Assembly: GCA_964384375.1 (NCBI GenBank)
Contig: CAYLLN010000019.1
Coordinates: 34,015 to 98,014 of the forward strand
DNA length: 64,000 nt
DNA from: CAYLLN01 sp964384375
GTDB lineage: Bacteria > Planctomycetota > Planctomycetia > Pirellulales > Pirellulaceae
Reading direction: 5' to 3'
Shown here: positions 33,852-41,187 of the stretch, piece by piece
Position numbering within the stretch: position 1 is the first letter of the stretch
Layout of the letters: each line of letters opens with the position of its first letter
Notes under the pieces: model-generated
Database searches by the model: none
What the model was told of the DNA's origin: nothing
Seen by the model: only the letters and a program-made list of their open reading frames with translations
Position numbers and translations under genes: made by a program

Positions 33852-34526
33852 ATGTCCGAGCCATCCCGCGAAGACCGCCTCAACGCCGACCACGCCTCGC
33901 TCCGGGCGCTCGACGAAGCCAGCACCATCTTTTCAATGGAGGTCAGCGGCACGCCCCCCGACCGATACACGATCACATTCACCGGCAAGGGGCTGGGCCG
34001 TGATTCGTCGAGCCAGTCAGAGGTGGCCGTTGTCGAGTTGCACCAGATCGACCTGCGGATGCCGTATGCGTACCCGCAGAGTCCGCCCGACATCCGCTGG
34101 ATCACGCCGATCATGCACCCCAACGTGTCGTTCAGCGGGTTTGTGAACCTGTCCGACGTCGGCGTTGTCTGGACTCGCGAAACGCCGATCGAGCTGGTCG
34201 TCGAGCGGCTGTGGGACGTGGCCCGGGGGGAGTTCGCCAATCACGACAAGGCGACGAACTACGCGGCCAAGAACTGGTTCGCCAAGCAGAGCGAGTACGA
34301 TTTGCCGGTCGATCGCCGCGGCCTGCGCGACCGGGCCCCCGGCGGCGGGTCGAATATCGTCCGCTACGAACGCCGCCCTGGTCGCGGCGTGCAACTAGCC
34401 GGCGGTAGCGGCGAGGTGATGTTCATCGACGAAACAACCCCCACGCCGAAAGTCCCTGAGCGCCAGCCGATCCCGCGCCGGCGGCGAGGAAGCGACGAGG
34501 ATGTCATCTATATTGGAGATGAATGA
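33852..34526 (+). CDS. E2 variant lacking the catalytic cysteine (UEV-like)
   Basis: A 224-residue protein parallel to the operon's E2. Both start with RLxxDHxxLxxLxxxSxIFS and keep YPQSPPDIRWITPIMHPNV. At the catalytic position the E2 reads GVVCLGG and this protein reads GFVNLSD, so Cys is replaced by Asn99, ten residues after His89 exactly as in the E2. It therefore cannot form a thioester and resembles eukaryotic E2 variants such as Mms2 or TSG101, which partner an active E2 or bind modifier. The tail contains EVMFIDE (188-194) and DVIYIGDE (217-224, the very C-terminus), matching the motifs on the E2 and E1. A heterodimer with the E2 is the obvious inference. Confidence 0.85.
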   Translation: MSEPSREDRLNADHASLRALDEASTIFSMEVSGTPPDRYTITFTGKGLGRDSSSQSEVAVVELHQIDLRMPYAYPQSPPDIRWITPIMHPNVSFSGFVNLSDVGVVWTRETPIELVVERLWDVARGEFANHDKATNYAAKNWFAKQSEYDLPVDRRGLRDRAPGGGSNIVRYERRPGRGVQLAGGSGEVMFIDETTPTPKVPERQPIPRRRRGSDEDVIYIGDE

Positions 34527-34612
34527 CCAATGTCCAAATCCCAATGACCAATGAAATGACGGCATCTCTTGGTCATTGGTGCTTGGTCATTCGCCATTTG
34601 ATTCTTCGTCGC
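34523..34612. repeat. CAATGACCAATG / TTGGTCATTGG inverted repeat
   Basis: The left arm AATGACCAATGTCCAAATCC and CAATGACCAATGAAATG faces CTTGGTCATTGGTGCTTGGT and CATTCGCCATTTGATT. It fills the gap between the E2-variant and the first RING-like gene and overlaps the stop codon of the former. Confidence 0.75.
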
Positions 34613-34655
34613 TGGTGGCGCACAATCGAGTACCCTTCCTGCTCGTTTGACAAGG

Positions 34656-35534
34656 ATGGCTGTGGTGGAGTGCCTGGTCGTCTTCTTCCTGATTCTCGCC
34701 GCTGGCCTGGTGACGCTCGTCGTGTTCACCGGCACGGCCACGTCGCGCGTCGGTCGCTGGAATCAGGCGTTTGCCCAGGTTGCCCAGCAGTATCGCGGCT
34801 CGTTTACCAGCGGCGGGTGGTTCAGCGAGCCCTCGGTCCGGCTCATGTACGGCCTGTCGCACGGCCGGCTCTCGTGCTATAGCCTCGGCCGGAGCGGCAA
34901 GTTCGTCGCCCAGATGGTCCTGGAACAGAAGGAAATCCGCTCGCGGTCCGAGATTCTCTCGCGGCCAAGCACGGTGACGCTCGTCCCCAGCCTCGCCGGC
35001 CTCACGCAGGTCGAGATGGAATGGGGTCGCCAGTTCGCCCGCTGGGAGGTCGCCGCTGCCGACTACGATCAGGCCCGGCACCTGCTGACCGATGCGGTGC
35101 GGCTCGCCCTCGACCGCGTCTGGCTGCATCCGCTCCCCAGCGACACGGCCGTCAGCCTGCTGCCGGGCTGGATCGTCGTCCGCAAGGTGTGGGATGTGCC
35201 GCGGGCCGCCGACCTGGCCCAGTTTGTCGAGCTGGTCTGCTCGCTCAACGATCAGTTGCAACTCGCCGGGGCCGCCGGCATTGAGTTCCTGCAAACCGAC
35301 GAAGCCCAAATCATCGACGACGCCAACTGCTCGATCTGCTGCGAGCGGCTGGGCGAAGGGGTCGTCTTCTGCGTCCGCTGCAAGACGCCCCATCACCGCG
35401 ACTGCTGGGAATACAGCGGCGGCTGCTCGACCTACGGCTGCGGAGCTCGAATGTTCTTCACCCCCGGCGAGGCGAAAGTGATCGGCCCGCCGCACTGGGA
35501 CGAAGCGGGCGTGAAGCCGATGAAGCCGAGGTAA
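34656..35534 (+). CDS. Membrane-anchored RING/PHD-like (C4HC3) protein 1, candidate E3
   Basis: A 292-residue protein with an N-terminal membrane segment (CLVVFFLILAAGLVTLVVF). A middle domain of unknown fold spans residues about 35-225. The C-terminal treble-clef zinc domain has the ligand order C-x2-C-x10-C-x2-C-x4-H-x2-C-x6-C-x4-C (CSIC, CVRC, HHRDCW, GGC, YGC). This C4HC3 spacing matches RINGv/PHD-type fingers and the prokaryotic RING families described from ubiquitin-like operons. The ATG at 34656 is chosen; TTG 34647 would add three residues. It is paralogous to the next gene along its whole length. E3-like positioning of the charged E2 at the membrane is inferred. Confidence 0.8.
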   Translation: MAVVECLVVFFLILAAGLVTLVVFTGTATSRVGRWNQAFAQVAQQYRGSFTSGGWFSEPSVRLMYGLSHGRLSCYSLGRSGKFVAQMVLEQKEIRSRSEILSRPSTVTLVPSLAGLTQVEMEWGRQFARWEVAAADYDQARHLLTDAVRLALDRVWLHPLPSDTAVSLLPGWIVVRKVWDVPRAADLAQFVELVCSLNDQLQLAGAAGIEFLQTDEAQIIDDANCSICCERLGEGVVFCVRCKTPHHRDCWEYSGGCSTYGCGARMFFTPGEAKVIGPPHWDEAGVKPMKPR

Positions 35535-35559
35535 GTAGTAGACGCACTCCGTGTGCCGT
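35535..35559. repeat. GTAGTAG-CACTCCGTGTGCCGT repeat, copy 3
   Basis: Matches the copies at 3999-4023 and 18559-18583. It directly follows the stop of the first RING-like gene. Confidence 0.75.
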
Positions 35560-35612
35560 ATTCTGAGTTGGCACACTGATCTGGTTCGGTACAGCGAGCG
35601 TGCCTGCGACTT

Positions 35613-36455
35613 ATGCGTGACGCCTTCCCCGCCCTCCTCTTCGTTGCCTTCATCGCGATCGCGGTGGGGGGAATCGTCTGGGCCGTCCTGCAACAGCAGC
35701 ACCAGACCAAGACCCTCGAACGCCTCGCCCAGCGTTTCCGCGGCCGGCTCGAAGCGGGCTCGCTCTTTCTCCGAGGGCAAGTGCGGCTCCGGTTCCTCGG
35801 CTATCCCGCCCTGCTCAAGTACGTGCAGCACGGCAAGAACAGCGTGCATACCACGTTCAGCATCACCTGGCCCGACCGCTCGTTTCGGCTGGAGGTCTAT
35901 CCGCAAGACATCATGTCGGGCTTTCGCCGCCTCTGGGGCATGGAGGACATCGAGATCGGCTCGGCCGAGTTCGACCGCTCGTTCTACATCAGCGGCAACA
36001 GCCGGGCGGCCGTCCGCGAGATGCTTTCGGCCGACGTGCAGGCCCTGATCTGGAAGCTGGCCAAATTCGGTCCGTCGCAGATGTACGGGGCCCGCGACAT
36101 CCAGGTACAGTTTCTCGGCGGCGTGCTGACGATCACCAAGCCGCGCCACCTGAATAGCTACGAGCATCTGGAGCAGTTCGTCACGCTCTCAGCCGAGCTG
36201 TTTCAAGCAGCAATGCGGACGCGCGACGCCGGCATTGAGTTCGTCACGCCGACCACCACGGGTGAGGTGAAGGAGCCGGATGCCGAGGAGTCGCAGTGCC
36301 AGGTCTGCGGCGAGCCACTCGCCAAGGAACTTGTCTGGTGCGCCGCTTGCAAAACGCCGCATCACCGCGAGTGCTGGGAGTACTTTGGCGGCTGCTCGAC
36401 CTATGCCTGCGGCCACAAGCAGCATTTGGTGAAGAAGCGGCGGAAGGCATCGTAG
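35613..36455 (+). CDS. Membrane-anchored RING/PHD-like (C4HC3) protein 2, candidate E3
   Basis: A 280-residue paralogue of the preceding gene product. It has an N-terminal membrane segment (ALLFVAFIAIAVGGIVWAVL), a middle domain of about 190 residues, and a zinc domain with the same spacing: CQVC, CAAC, HHRECWEYFGGC and YAC. The words KTPHHR and DCWEY or ECWEY with GGCSTY are nearly identical in the two proteins, while the middle domains are diverged, so they may recognise different targets or lipids. It is the last gene of the operon, ending at a perfect 24-base palindrome shared with the convergent Nudix gene. Confidence 0.8.
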   Translation: MRDAFPALLFVAFIAIAVGGIVWAVLQQQHQTKTLERLAQRFRGRLEAGSLFLRGQVRLRFLGYPALLKYVQHGKNSVHTTFSITWPDRSFRLEVYPQDIMSGFRRLWGMEDIEIGSAEFDRSFYISGNSRAAVREMLSADVQALIWKLAKFGPSQMYGARDIQVQFLGGVLTITKPRHLNSYEHLEQFVTLSAELFQAAMRTRDAGIEFVTPTTTGEVKEPDAEESQCQVCGEPLAKELVWCAACKTPHHRECWEYFGGCSTYACGHKQHLVKKRRKAS

Positions 36456-36458
36456 CAT

Positions 36459-36513
36459 GGGAGGGCGAGGCTCCTGCCGAGCTAATGCGGCTCGGCAGGA
36501 GCCTCGCCCTCCC
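36459..36513. repeat. Perfect 24-base inverted repeat at the end of the operon
   Basis: GGGAGGGCGAGGCTCCTGCC plus GAGC, a 7-base loop, then the exact reverse complement. It lies between the convergent second RING-like gene and the Nudix gene and could act as a bidirectional transcript end even without a T run. The right arm also encodes the last residues of the Nudix protein (REGEAPAEPH). Partial copies lie at 9899, 28168 and 33794. Confidence 0.9.
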
Positions 36514-36919
36514 GGAGAAACCGCTCTAGCTCCCCCAGCAGCGGGTCGATCGTCCAGGCCTGAATCCGGTGCGGCGGGTTCCAAGCAAACCACTCGTAGC
36601 CCAAATGCTCGGTCACGACAATCGGCACGTCCCGCTTGAGCCGGCCGAGAAACAGGATGAGCGATTTGTCGTACAACTGCCCGCTCTTGGCCCGCACGGG
36701 ATACTGCGACTCAAATCGAAAGCCGTCCACAAGCTCCACGTCCGCAGTCGCAATGTCGGTTTCCTCGCGCAGCTCACGCAGAGCGCACTGCATCTCCGTC
36801 TCGCCCGGATCGACGTGCCCCTTGGGCAAGTCCCACCGGTCCTTATGCCGCATGAGCAGGAACTCGCGGATCGGATCGCCGCGGATGATGAGGACGCCGC
36901 AGGATTTAGCTTCAGGCAT
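36482..36919 (-). CDS. Nudix hydrolase, diadenosine-tetraphosphatase type
   Basis: A 145-residue Nudix enzyme. The Nudix box is complete: GHVDPGETEMQCALRELREE with TDI directly after. The preceding LMRHKDRWDLPKG segment and small size resemble bis(5-prime-nucleosyl)-tetraphosphatases, which cleave Ap4A. The ATG at 36919 lies inside the end of the upstream gene (8-base overlap), indicating translational coupling. The last about ten residues are encoded by one arm of the 24-base palindrome, so the original stop codon has been replaced by repeat DNA. A housekeeping role is likely; no link to the convergent operon is evident beyond position. Confidence 0.88.
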   Translation of the reverse strand: MPEAKSCGVLIIRGDPIREFLLMRHKDRWDLPKGHVDPGETEMQCALRELREETDIATADVELVDGFRFESQYPVRAKSGQLYDKSLILFLGRLKRDVPIVVTEHLGYEWFAWNPPHRIQAWTIDPLLGELERFLREGEAPAEPH

Positions 36920-37559
36920 CGGTGGTGACAGCTCCTGCAACGGTGGTCGCATCGCGACTAATGTGTTTCAGTGTGGTGCGAAGCAGGAAATCGAACGTCA
37001 CCTCTGGGCGTCTGAAGGCTTCCCAATCCAGCTTGACCTTGAAATCGCTCTCCACGCGGTAAAGGACATCGGCAAAATCCATTTCACCGTCGAGATGAAC
37101 AAGGTTGTCGTTGGGATTCAGGCACAATAGGTCGTAGCCGCTAACATCCTCCAACAACGTCCGCAATTGTGTGACCCATTGCTTAGGAATGCCTGATTCC
37201 GCGTAGAAGGTCTCGTAGAAAGCGTCTTCGTTCAGTTGGGGCCGTTGTCGGAGGTTTCGGTGAAACTCATGTTCTTCTCGCGTTAAAAACAATGGAGACA
37301 GTGACAGATCGCGCAATGCCCCGGGCTTCAACCACCCGAATAGCAGTACGAAGCATACCGGCAAAGAAAATACCAAGACGCTGACGACGATAGCCAGTGC
37401 AATCGCCGCGGGTTCTCCCCGTTCTGGGTTCAGAAACCAGAGCACGGCTCCAGCTATCAAAGCAGAACCAGCGATCCAGAACGGAAGATAGGCGATCCAT
37501 GACCGACCGCGCTCTGCGTTCGAGCAGCTACTCGTCGGCGCTTGATACGGATTGTCCAC
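36912..37559 (-). CDS. Small membrane protein with acyl-carrier-like tail
   Basis: A 215-residue protein beginning MDNPYQAPTSS, an N-terminal motif frequent on small planctomycete membrane proteins. Two membrane segments follow (about residues 23-43 and 52-77). The C-terminal 110 residues are soluble, with a DFADVLYRVESDFKVKL stretch that faintly resembles an acyl-carrier-type helix but lacks the Asp-Ser attachment motif. The function is unknown. It overlaps the Nudix gene by 8 bases and probably shares its transcript. Confidence 0.65.
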   Translation of the reverse strand: MDNPYQAPTSSCSNAERGRSWIAYLPFWIAGSALIAGAVLWFLNPERGEPAAIALAIVVSVLVFSLPVCFVLLFGWLKPGALRDLSLSPLFLTREEHEFHRNLRQRPQLNEDAFYETFYAESGIPKQWVTQLRTLLEDVSGYDLLCLNPNDNLVHLDGEMDFADVLYRVESDFKVKLDWEAFRRPEVTFDFLLRTTLKHISRDATTVAGAVTTDA

Positions 37560-37593
37560 TCAGCATCAGATGGGAAAGTGTGTCGTGCGGCAT

Positions 37594-38631
37594 TCACTCC
37601 GGCAGCTTGAAATCCGCAATGAAAAGCTGGCTGCTATGATCCTCCGTCCGCGTGCTCGTCCACATCAGCTTCGTGCCGTCGGGGGAGAAGACGGGGAGGA
37701 TGTCGGTCGAGGGGGAATCGGTGATGCGGATCGGCGTGCCGAGCGTGAATTTGCCGTCCCTGGTGTCGTATTTTGCCAGCCACAGGTCGTAATTGGGCCG
37801 GGCGCTCGGATCGGAGTGGTCGGCAGCGGCCCAGATCAGGTACGGCTTGGTCGGGTGCCAGTACGGTCCCCAGTTCACGCCGGTCGTGTCGGTGAGCTGC
37901 GTTTCGTTCTTGCCGTCGGTGCCGATCACGAAAAGCTGCAGCCATTCCGCCTTCTTACGGTCGCTCCGGAAGATGACCCACTTGCCGTCGGGCGAGATGA
38001 ACGGCCCGCCGTCGTAGCCGGGGGCGTTGGTCAACTGCCGCTTGTCGCTTCCGTCGGCATTCATCAGGTAGATGTCGGCATCGCCGTCCCGGTCGCTGCA
38101 AAAGGCGATCTGCTTGCCGTCCTTCGAGTACGCCCCTTCGGCATCGTACCCCTTCGCGTCGGTCAGGCGGCGGAGGTTCGTGCCGTCGAGGTCGGCCTCA
38201 AAAATGTCGGTGTACGGGTCGAAGTCCCACTTGTAGCGGCGGCGAACGCCGGCCGCTTTGTCGGCTTCGATCTGGGCCTTCTCGGCCGCTTCGGTGTCGG
38301 CGAGCTTCGGGTCGAGGTGGCTCGACGCGAACAGCACCTTCTTTCCGTCGGGCGAGAAGTAACTGCACGTCGTTCGCCCGCGGCCCGTGCTGACGAGCTT
38401 CGGCCGCCCCCCCGCCAGCGGCTGCGTATAGATTTGATAGAACATGTAGTCGAGCGGCACCGCCTGGTAGATGATCGACTGGCCGTCGGGCGAGAAGTAT
38501 CCCTCGCCGGCCTTTTGCATGCCGGAAGTGACCTGGCGGATGTTCGTGAGGGTTTTGCCTTCGATCGGGTCCTGGGCGTGGGCTGCTGCCGCTGCCATCA
38601 GTACGAGTATCATTCCGCAGTGCCGCATCAT
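37594..38631 (-). CDS. Exported TolB-like beta-propeller protein
   Basis: A 345-residue protein with a signal peptide (MMRHCGMILVLMAAAAAHAQ) and about six WD40/TolB-like blades (YFSPDGQSIIY, YFSPDGKKVLF, DGTNLRRLTDAKG, DGSDKRQLTNAPG, FISPDGKWVIF, VFSPDGTKLMW). It probably acts as a periplasmic binding scaffold; no peptidase domain follows. The ATG at 38631 is preceded by GTGAAAGGAACAG, a good ribosome-binding site. An upstream in-frame extension of 29 residues would abolish the signal peptide and is rejected. It is divergent from the adenosyltransferase gene, with an 85-base shared promoter region. Confidence 0.8.
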   Translation of the reverse strand: MMRHCGMILVLMAAAAAHAQDPIEGKTLTNIRQVTSGMQKAGEGYFSPDGQSIIYQAVPLDYMFYQIYTQPLAGGRPKLVSTGRGRTTCSYFSPDGKKVLFASSHLDPKLADTEAAEKAQIEADKAAGVRRRYKWDFDPYTDIFEADLDGTNLRRLTDAKGYDAEGAYSKDGKQIAFCSDRDGDADIYLMNADGSDKRQLTNAPGYDGGPFISPDGKWVIFRSDRKKAEWLQLFVIGTDGKNETQLTDTTGVNWGPYWHPTKPYLIWAAADHSDPSARPNYDLWLAKYDTRDGKFTLGTPIRITDSPSTDILPVFSPDGTKLMWTSTRTEDHSSQLFIADFKLPE

Positions 38632-38716
38632 CACTGTTCCTTTCACACGTGAAATCGATCTGCCGGGGGCTCGCGACGCTCGACCCCAGCCACCCAGTCC
38701 CCTCAGTATATCAGAC

Positions 38717-39268
38717 ATGAAAATCTATACGAAAACCGGGGACGCGGGCGAAACGGGGCTGTTTGGCGGACCGCGAGTGCGGAAGGACGACGTGCGGATC
38801 GAAGCTTACGGCACGGTCGATGAGTTGAATGCCGCGCTCGGCTTGGCCCGGTGCGAGCCGCTGTCGGAGACGATCGACCGCTGCCTGCTACGCGTGCAAA
38901 GCGAACTGTTTTCTGTCGGCGCGGAACTGGCCACGCCCGATGCCGAGAAACACGGCCACGCGCTCGTCGGCGAGTCGCACATTGTCGCTTTGGAGCGAGC
39001 AATCGACGACTTGGAACAGTACCTGCCGCCGCTGAGACAGTTCATCCTTCCCGGCGGCAGTCGCGGCACGGCCACGCTGCATCTGGCTCGCGGAATATGT
39101 CGCCGGGCTGAGCGTCGGGTTGTCACGCTGGCTCACGAGCAGCTGGGACAGGTATCGGACCGGATCATCCGGTATCTCAATCGCCTGGGGGACTACCTTT
39201 TCGTCGCCGCCCGCGCCGCCGGCCACGACGCGGGAGCGGCCGAACTGCCTTGGGAGAAGCCAAAGTAG
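38717..39268 (+). CDS. PduO-type cob(I)alamin adenosyltransferase
   Basis: A 183-residue enzyme that transfers adenosyl from ATP to cob(I)alamin to make coenzyme B12. The PduO signature is complete: YTKTGDAGETGLFGG at the N-terminus (ATP binding), RIEAYGTVDELNAALG, and the C-terminal helix FILPGGSRGTATLHLAR with RRAERRVV. Length is standard. The ATG at 38717 starts the conserved motif exactly. It stands alone with repeat DNA downstream and is not obviously linked to other B12 genes in the window. Confidence 0.92.
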   Translation: MKIYTKTGDAGETGLFGGPRVRKDDVRIEAYGTVDELNAALGLARCEPLSETIDRCLLRVQSELFSVGAELATPDAEKHGHALVGESHIVALERAIDDLEQYLPPLRQFILPGGSRGTATLHLARGICRRAERRVVTLAHEQLGQVSDRIIRYLNRLGDYLFVAARAAGHDAGAAELPWEKPK

Positions 39269-39537
39269 GCGGGTTGCGCAGCAAACCACGGTCGATCAAT
39301 GCCGATTCGCCGTGGGCGGCTGCGCCGACCACAGCCACCCAATAACTCAGTGTTCCAGCCCGAATTCTGGCGAATTCAGCGACCAGACCTCCCCCCATCC
39401 CTTTACGATTTTCCGCCACGCCAGTAGCCTATCCCCACGTTGCGGCGTGTCCGCACAAAAACCGGCTGCGTGGGTGGTCAGGCGGCCACCAGGCGACTCG
39501 CTGCTGCAAACAGGCGAATTCGTAGCGGGGTACGTGT
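39269..39537. other. Intergenic region upstream of amt with dispersed repeats
   Basis: About 270 bases. It contains a GGGTTGCGCAGCAAACCACGG and GACCACAGCCACCC pair (39271-39340), members of the GGGTGGCTGTGG family, and a GAATTCTGGCGAATTCA palindrome (39362-39378). The amt promoter should lie here; a sigma-54-like GG-GC pair was looked for and not convincingly found. Confidence 0.5.
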
Positions 39538-41025
39538 ATGGTCAGGCTTCGTACTTGGCTGCCGGCGTGGGCGTTTGCGCTGGCACTTTGCGTGATTTCT
39601 TCGGCCGCGTGGGGACAGGAAGCGCCGCCGAGCGTCGAGGAGCAAATCGCCGCGGTCGATGCGAAAGCGTCCGATGCGGCTCTGGCCGGGCACAACGCCT
39701 GGATGCTCACCTCCGCGGCACTCGTCCTCTTCATGACCGCCCCGGGCCTGGCCATGTTCTATAGCGGCCTCGTCCGCAAAAAGAACGTGCTCGGCGTGAT
39801 GATGCAGTGCATCTTCCTCATGGGTCTGATGACCGTGATTTGGGGTCTCTACGGCTATTCGCTCTCGTTCGGCGGCACGCGTCCGGCAGCCGACGCTTCG
39901 CCCGAAGACAAAGCCGCAGCCGGTTACTCGCCGTACGTCGGCAACCTCGAATTCCTCGGCATGAAAAATGTGCAGAGGCATCTCGTCGTGGAGAAGGACG
40001 CCGCCGGCAACGAGAAGCCGGTCGTAATCACGCCGCAGGAAGGGGCGATCCCGCGCTTCACGCACATGCTGTTCCAAGGGATGTTTTTCATCATCACGCC
40101 GGCCCTTATCTGCGGCGCGTTTGCCGAGCGGATGAAGTTCAGCACGATGGTCGTCTTCATGATCCTGTGGGGGACACTCGTCTATTGCCCGCTCTGCCAC
40201 TGGGTGTGGGACGCGGGGATGCTCGCGTTCGGTCCGGGCCTGGCCGGCGGCGCACTCGATTTTGCCGGTGGCACGGTCGTGCATATCAGCTCGGGCGTCT
40301 CCGCCTTGATCTGTGCTTTGGTCATGGGCAAGCGACTCGGTTTTGGGAGCGAACCGATGCCGCCGCACAATCTGACGTACACGGTTCTCGGCGCGGGGAT
40401 GCTCTGGGTCGGCTGGTTCGGCTTCAATGCCGGTAGCGAACTGGCGTCCGACGGTCTGGCTGCAAGCGCCTTTGCCGCCACGCACTTTTCCGCCGCAGCG
40501 GGAACGCTCGCCTGGGCAGCGATGGAATGGGTCACTCGCGGCAAGCCGAGCGTGCTCGGCGCGGCTTCGGGCGCGGTCGCTGGACTCGTTTGCATCACGC
40601 CAGCCGCCGGCTTTGTGCAGCCGCTGCCGGCGATGGCGATGGGCGTGGCCGCGGGGATCGTCTGCTTCTTCGCCTGCACGAAGCTCAAATCCGCCTTCGG
40701 TTACGACGACTCGCTCGACGCCTTCGGCGTTCACGGCGTCGGCGGCACGCTCGGCGCGATCCTGACCGGTGTATTCGCCACGAAGGAAGTGGCCGATGTC
40801 GCCCTGGTCAGCGGCGGCAAGCCGGTCGGCCTCGTCGATGGGAACACCAGCCTCATCATCGGCCAGATCGCGGCTGCTGGCGTGACGATCGTCTTCGCGG
40901 CGGTCGTGACGTTCGTCCTGCTCAAGATTCTTGATGTGACGATGGGTCTCCGGGTCAAACGCGACGAAGAGTTGCAAGGTCTGGACTTGAGTCAGCACGG
41001 CGAGGAAGGCTACATCTTTATCTAG
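39538..41025 (+). CDS. amt: Ammonium transporter (Amt/MEP family)
   Basis: A 495-residue inner-membrane protein with a cleavable signal peptide (ALALCVISSAAWGQ) and about 11 membrane helices. Amt signatures are clear: MFYSGLVRKKNVLGVMMQ in helix 1, FAGGTVVHISSG with the first pore His, and DAFGVHGVGGTLGA with the second. A roughly 40-residue hydrophilic insert (about residues 120-165) enlarges the loop before the GxFAER segment (ICGAFAERMKF). It imports ammonium and is followed by the PII gene, the usual partner that blocks the channel when nitrogen is plentiful. Confidence 0.95.
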   Translation: MVRLRTWLPAWAFALALCVISSAAWGQEAPPSVEEQIAAVDAKASDAALAGHNAWMLTSAALVLFMTAPGLAMFYSGLVRKKNVLGVMMQCIFLMGLMTVIWGLYGYSLSFGGTRPAADASPEDKAAAGYSPYVGNLEFLGMKNVQRHLVVEKDAAGNEKPVVITPQEGAIPRFTHMLFQGMFFIITPALICGAFAERMKFSTMVVFMILWGTLVYCPLCHWVWDAGMLAFGPGLAGGALDFAGGTVVHISSGVSALICALVMGKRLGFGSEPMPPHNLTYTVLGAGMLWVGWFGFNAGSELASDGLAASAFAATHFSAAAGTLAWAAMEWVTRGKPSVLGAASGAVAGLVCITPAAGFVQPLPAMAMGVAAGIVCFFACTKLKSAFGYDDSLDAFGVHGVGGTLGAILTGVFATKEVADVALVSGGKPVGLVDGNTSLIIGQIAAAGVTIVFAAVVTFVLLKILDVTMGLRVKRDEELQGLDLSQHGEEGYIFI

Positions 41026-41053
41026 TCCGCGGATAAACTAGAGAATGGAAATA

Positions 41054-41079
41054 GCCGGGGCCGCGCGCGAGGCCCCGGC
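41054..41079. promoter_or_regulatory. Strong GC hairpin between amt and PII genes
   Basis: GCCGGGGCC-GCGCGCGA-GGCCCCGGC is a perfect 9-base stem 28 bases after the amt stop. No T run follows, so it more likely lowers read-through or stabilises the amt message than ends it. Confidence 0.6.
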
Positions 41080-41187
41080 GTCCGTTTGGAAACAGCGTCA
41101 TTTGCAACAGCGTCTATCAACAGGGGGCTGCGTGCCGCCGGGCTGGCCAACGGATGGCTCGCCCCGCAACCCCGGGAGTGAATACCG

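Noticed and set aside
41054..41079. Rho-independent terminator between amt and the PII gene
   Set aside because: The stem is strong but no T run follows, so it is listed as a hairpin of uncertain effect.
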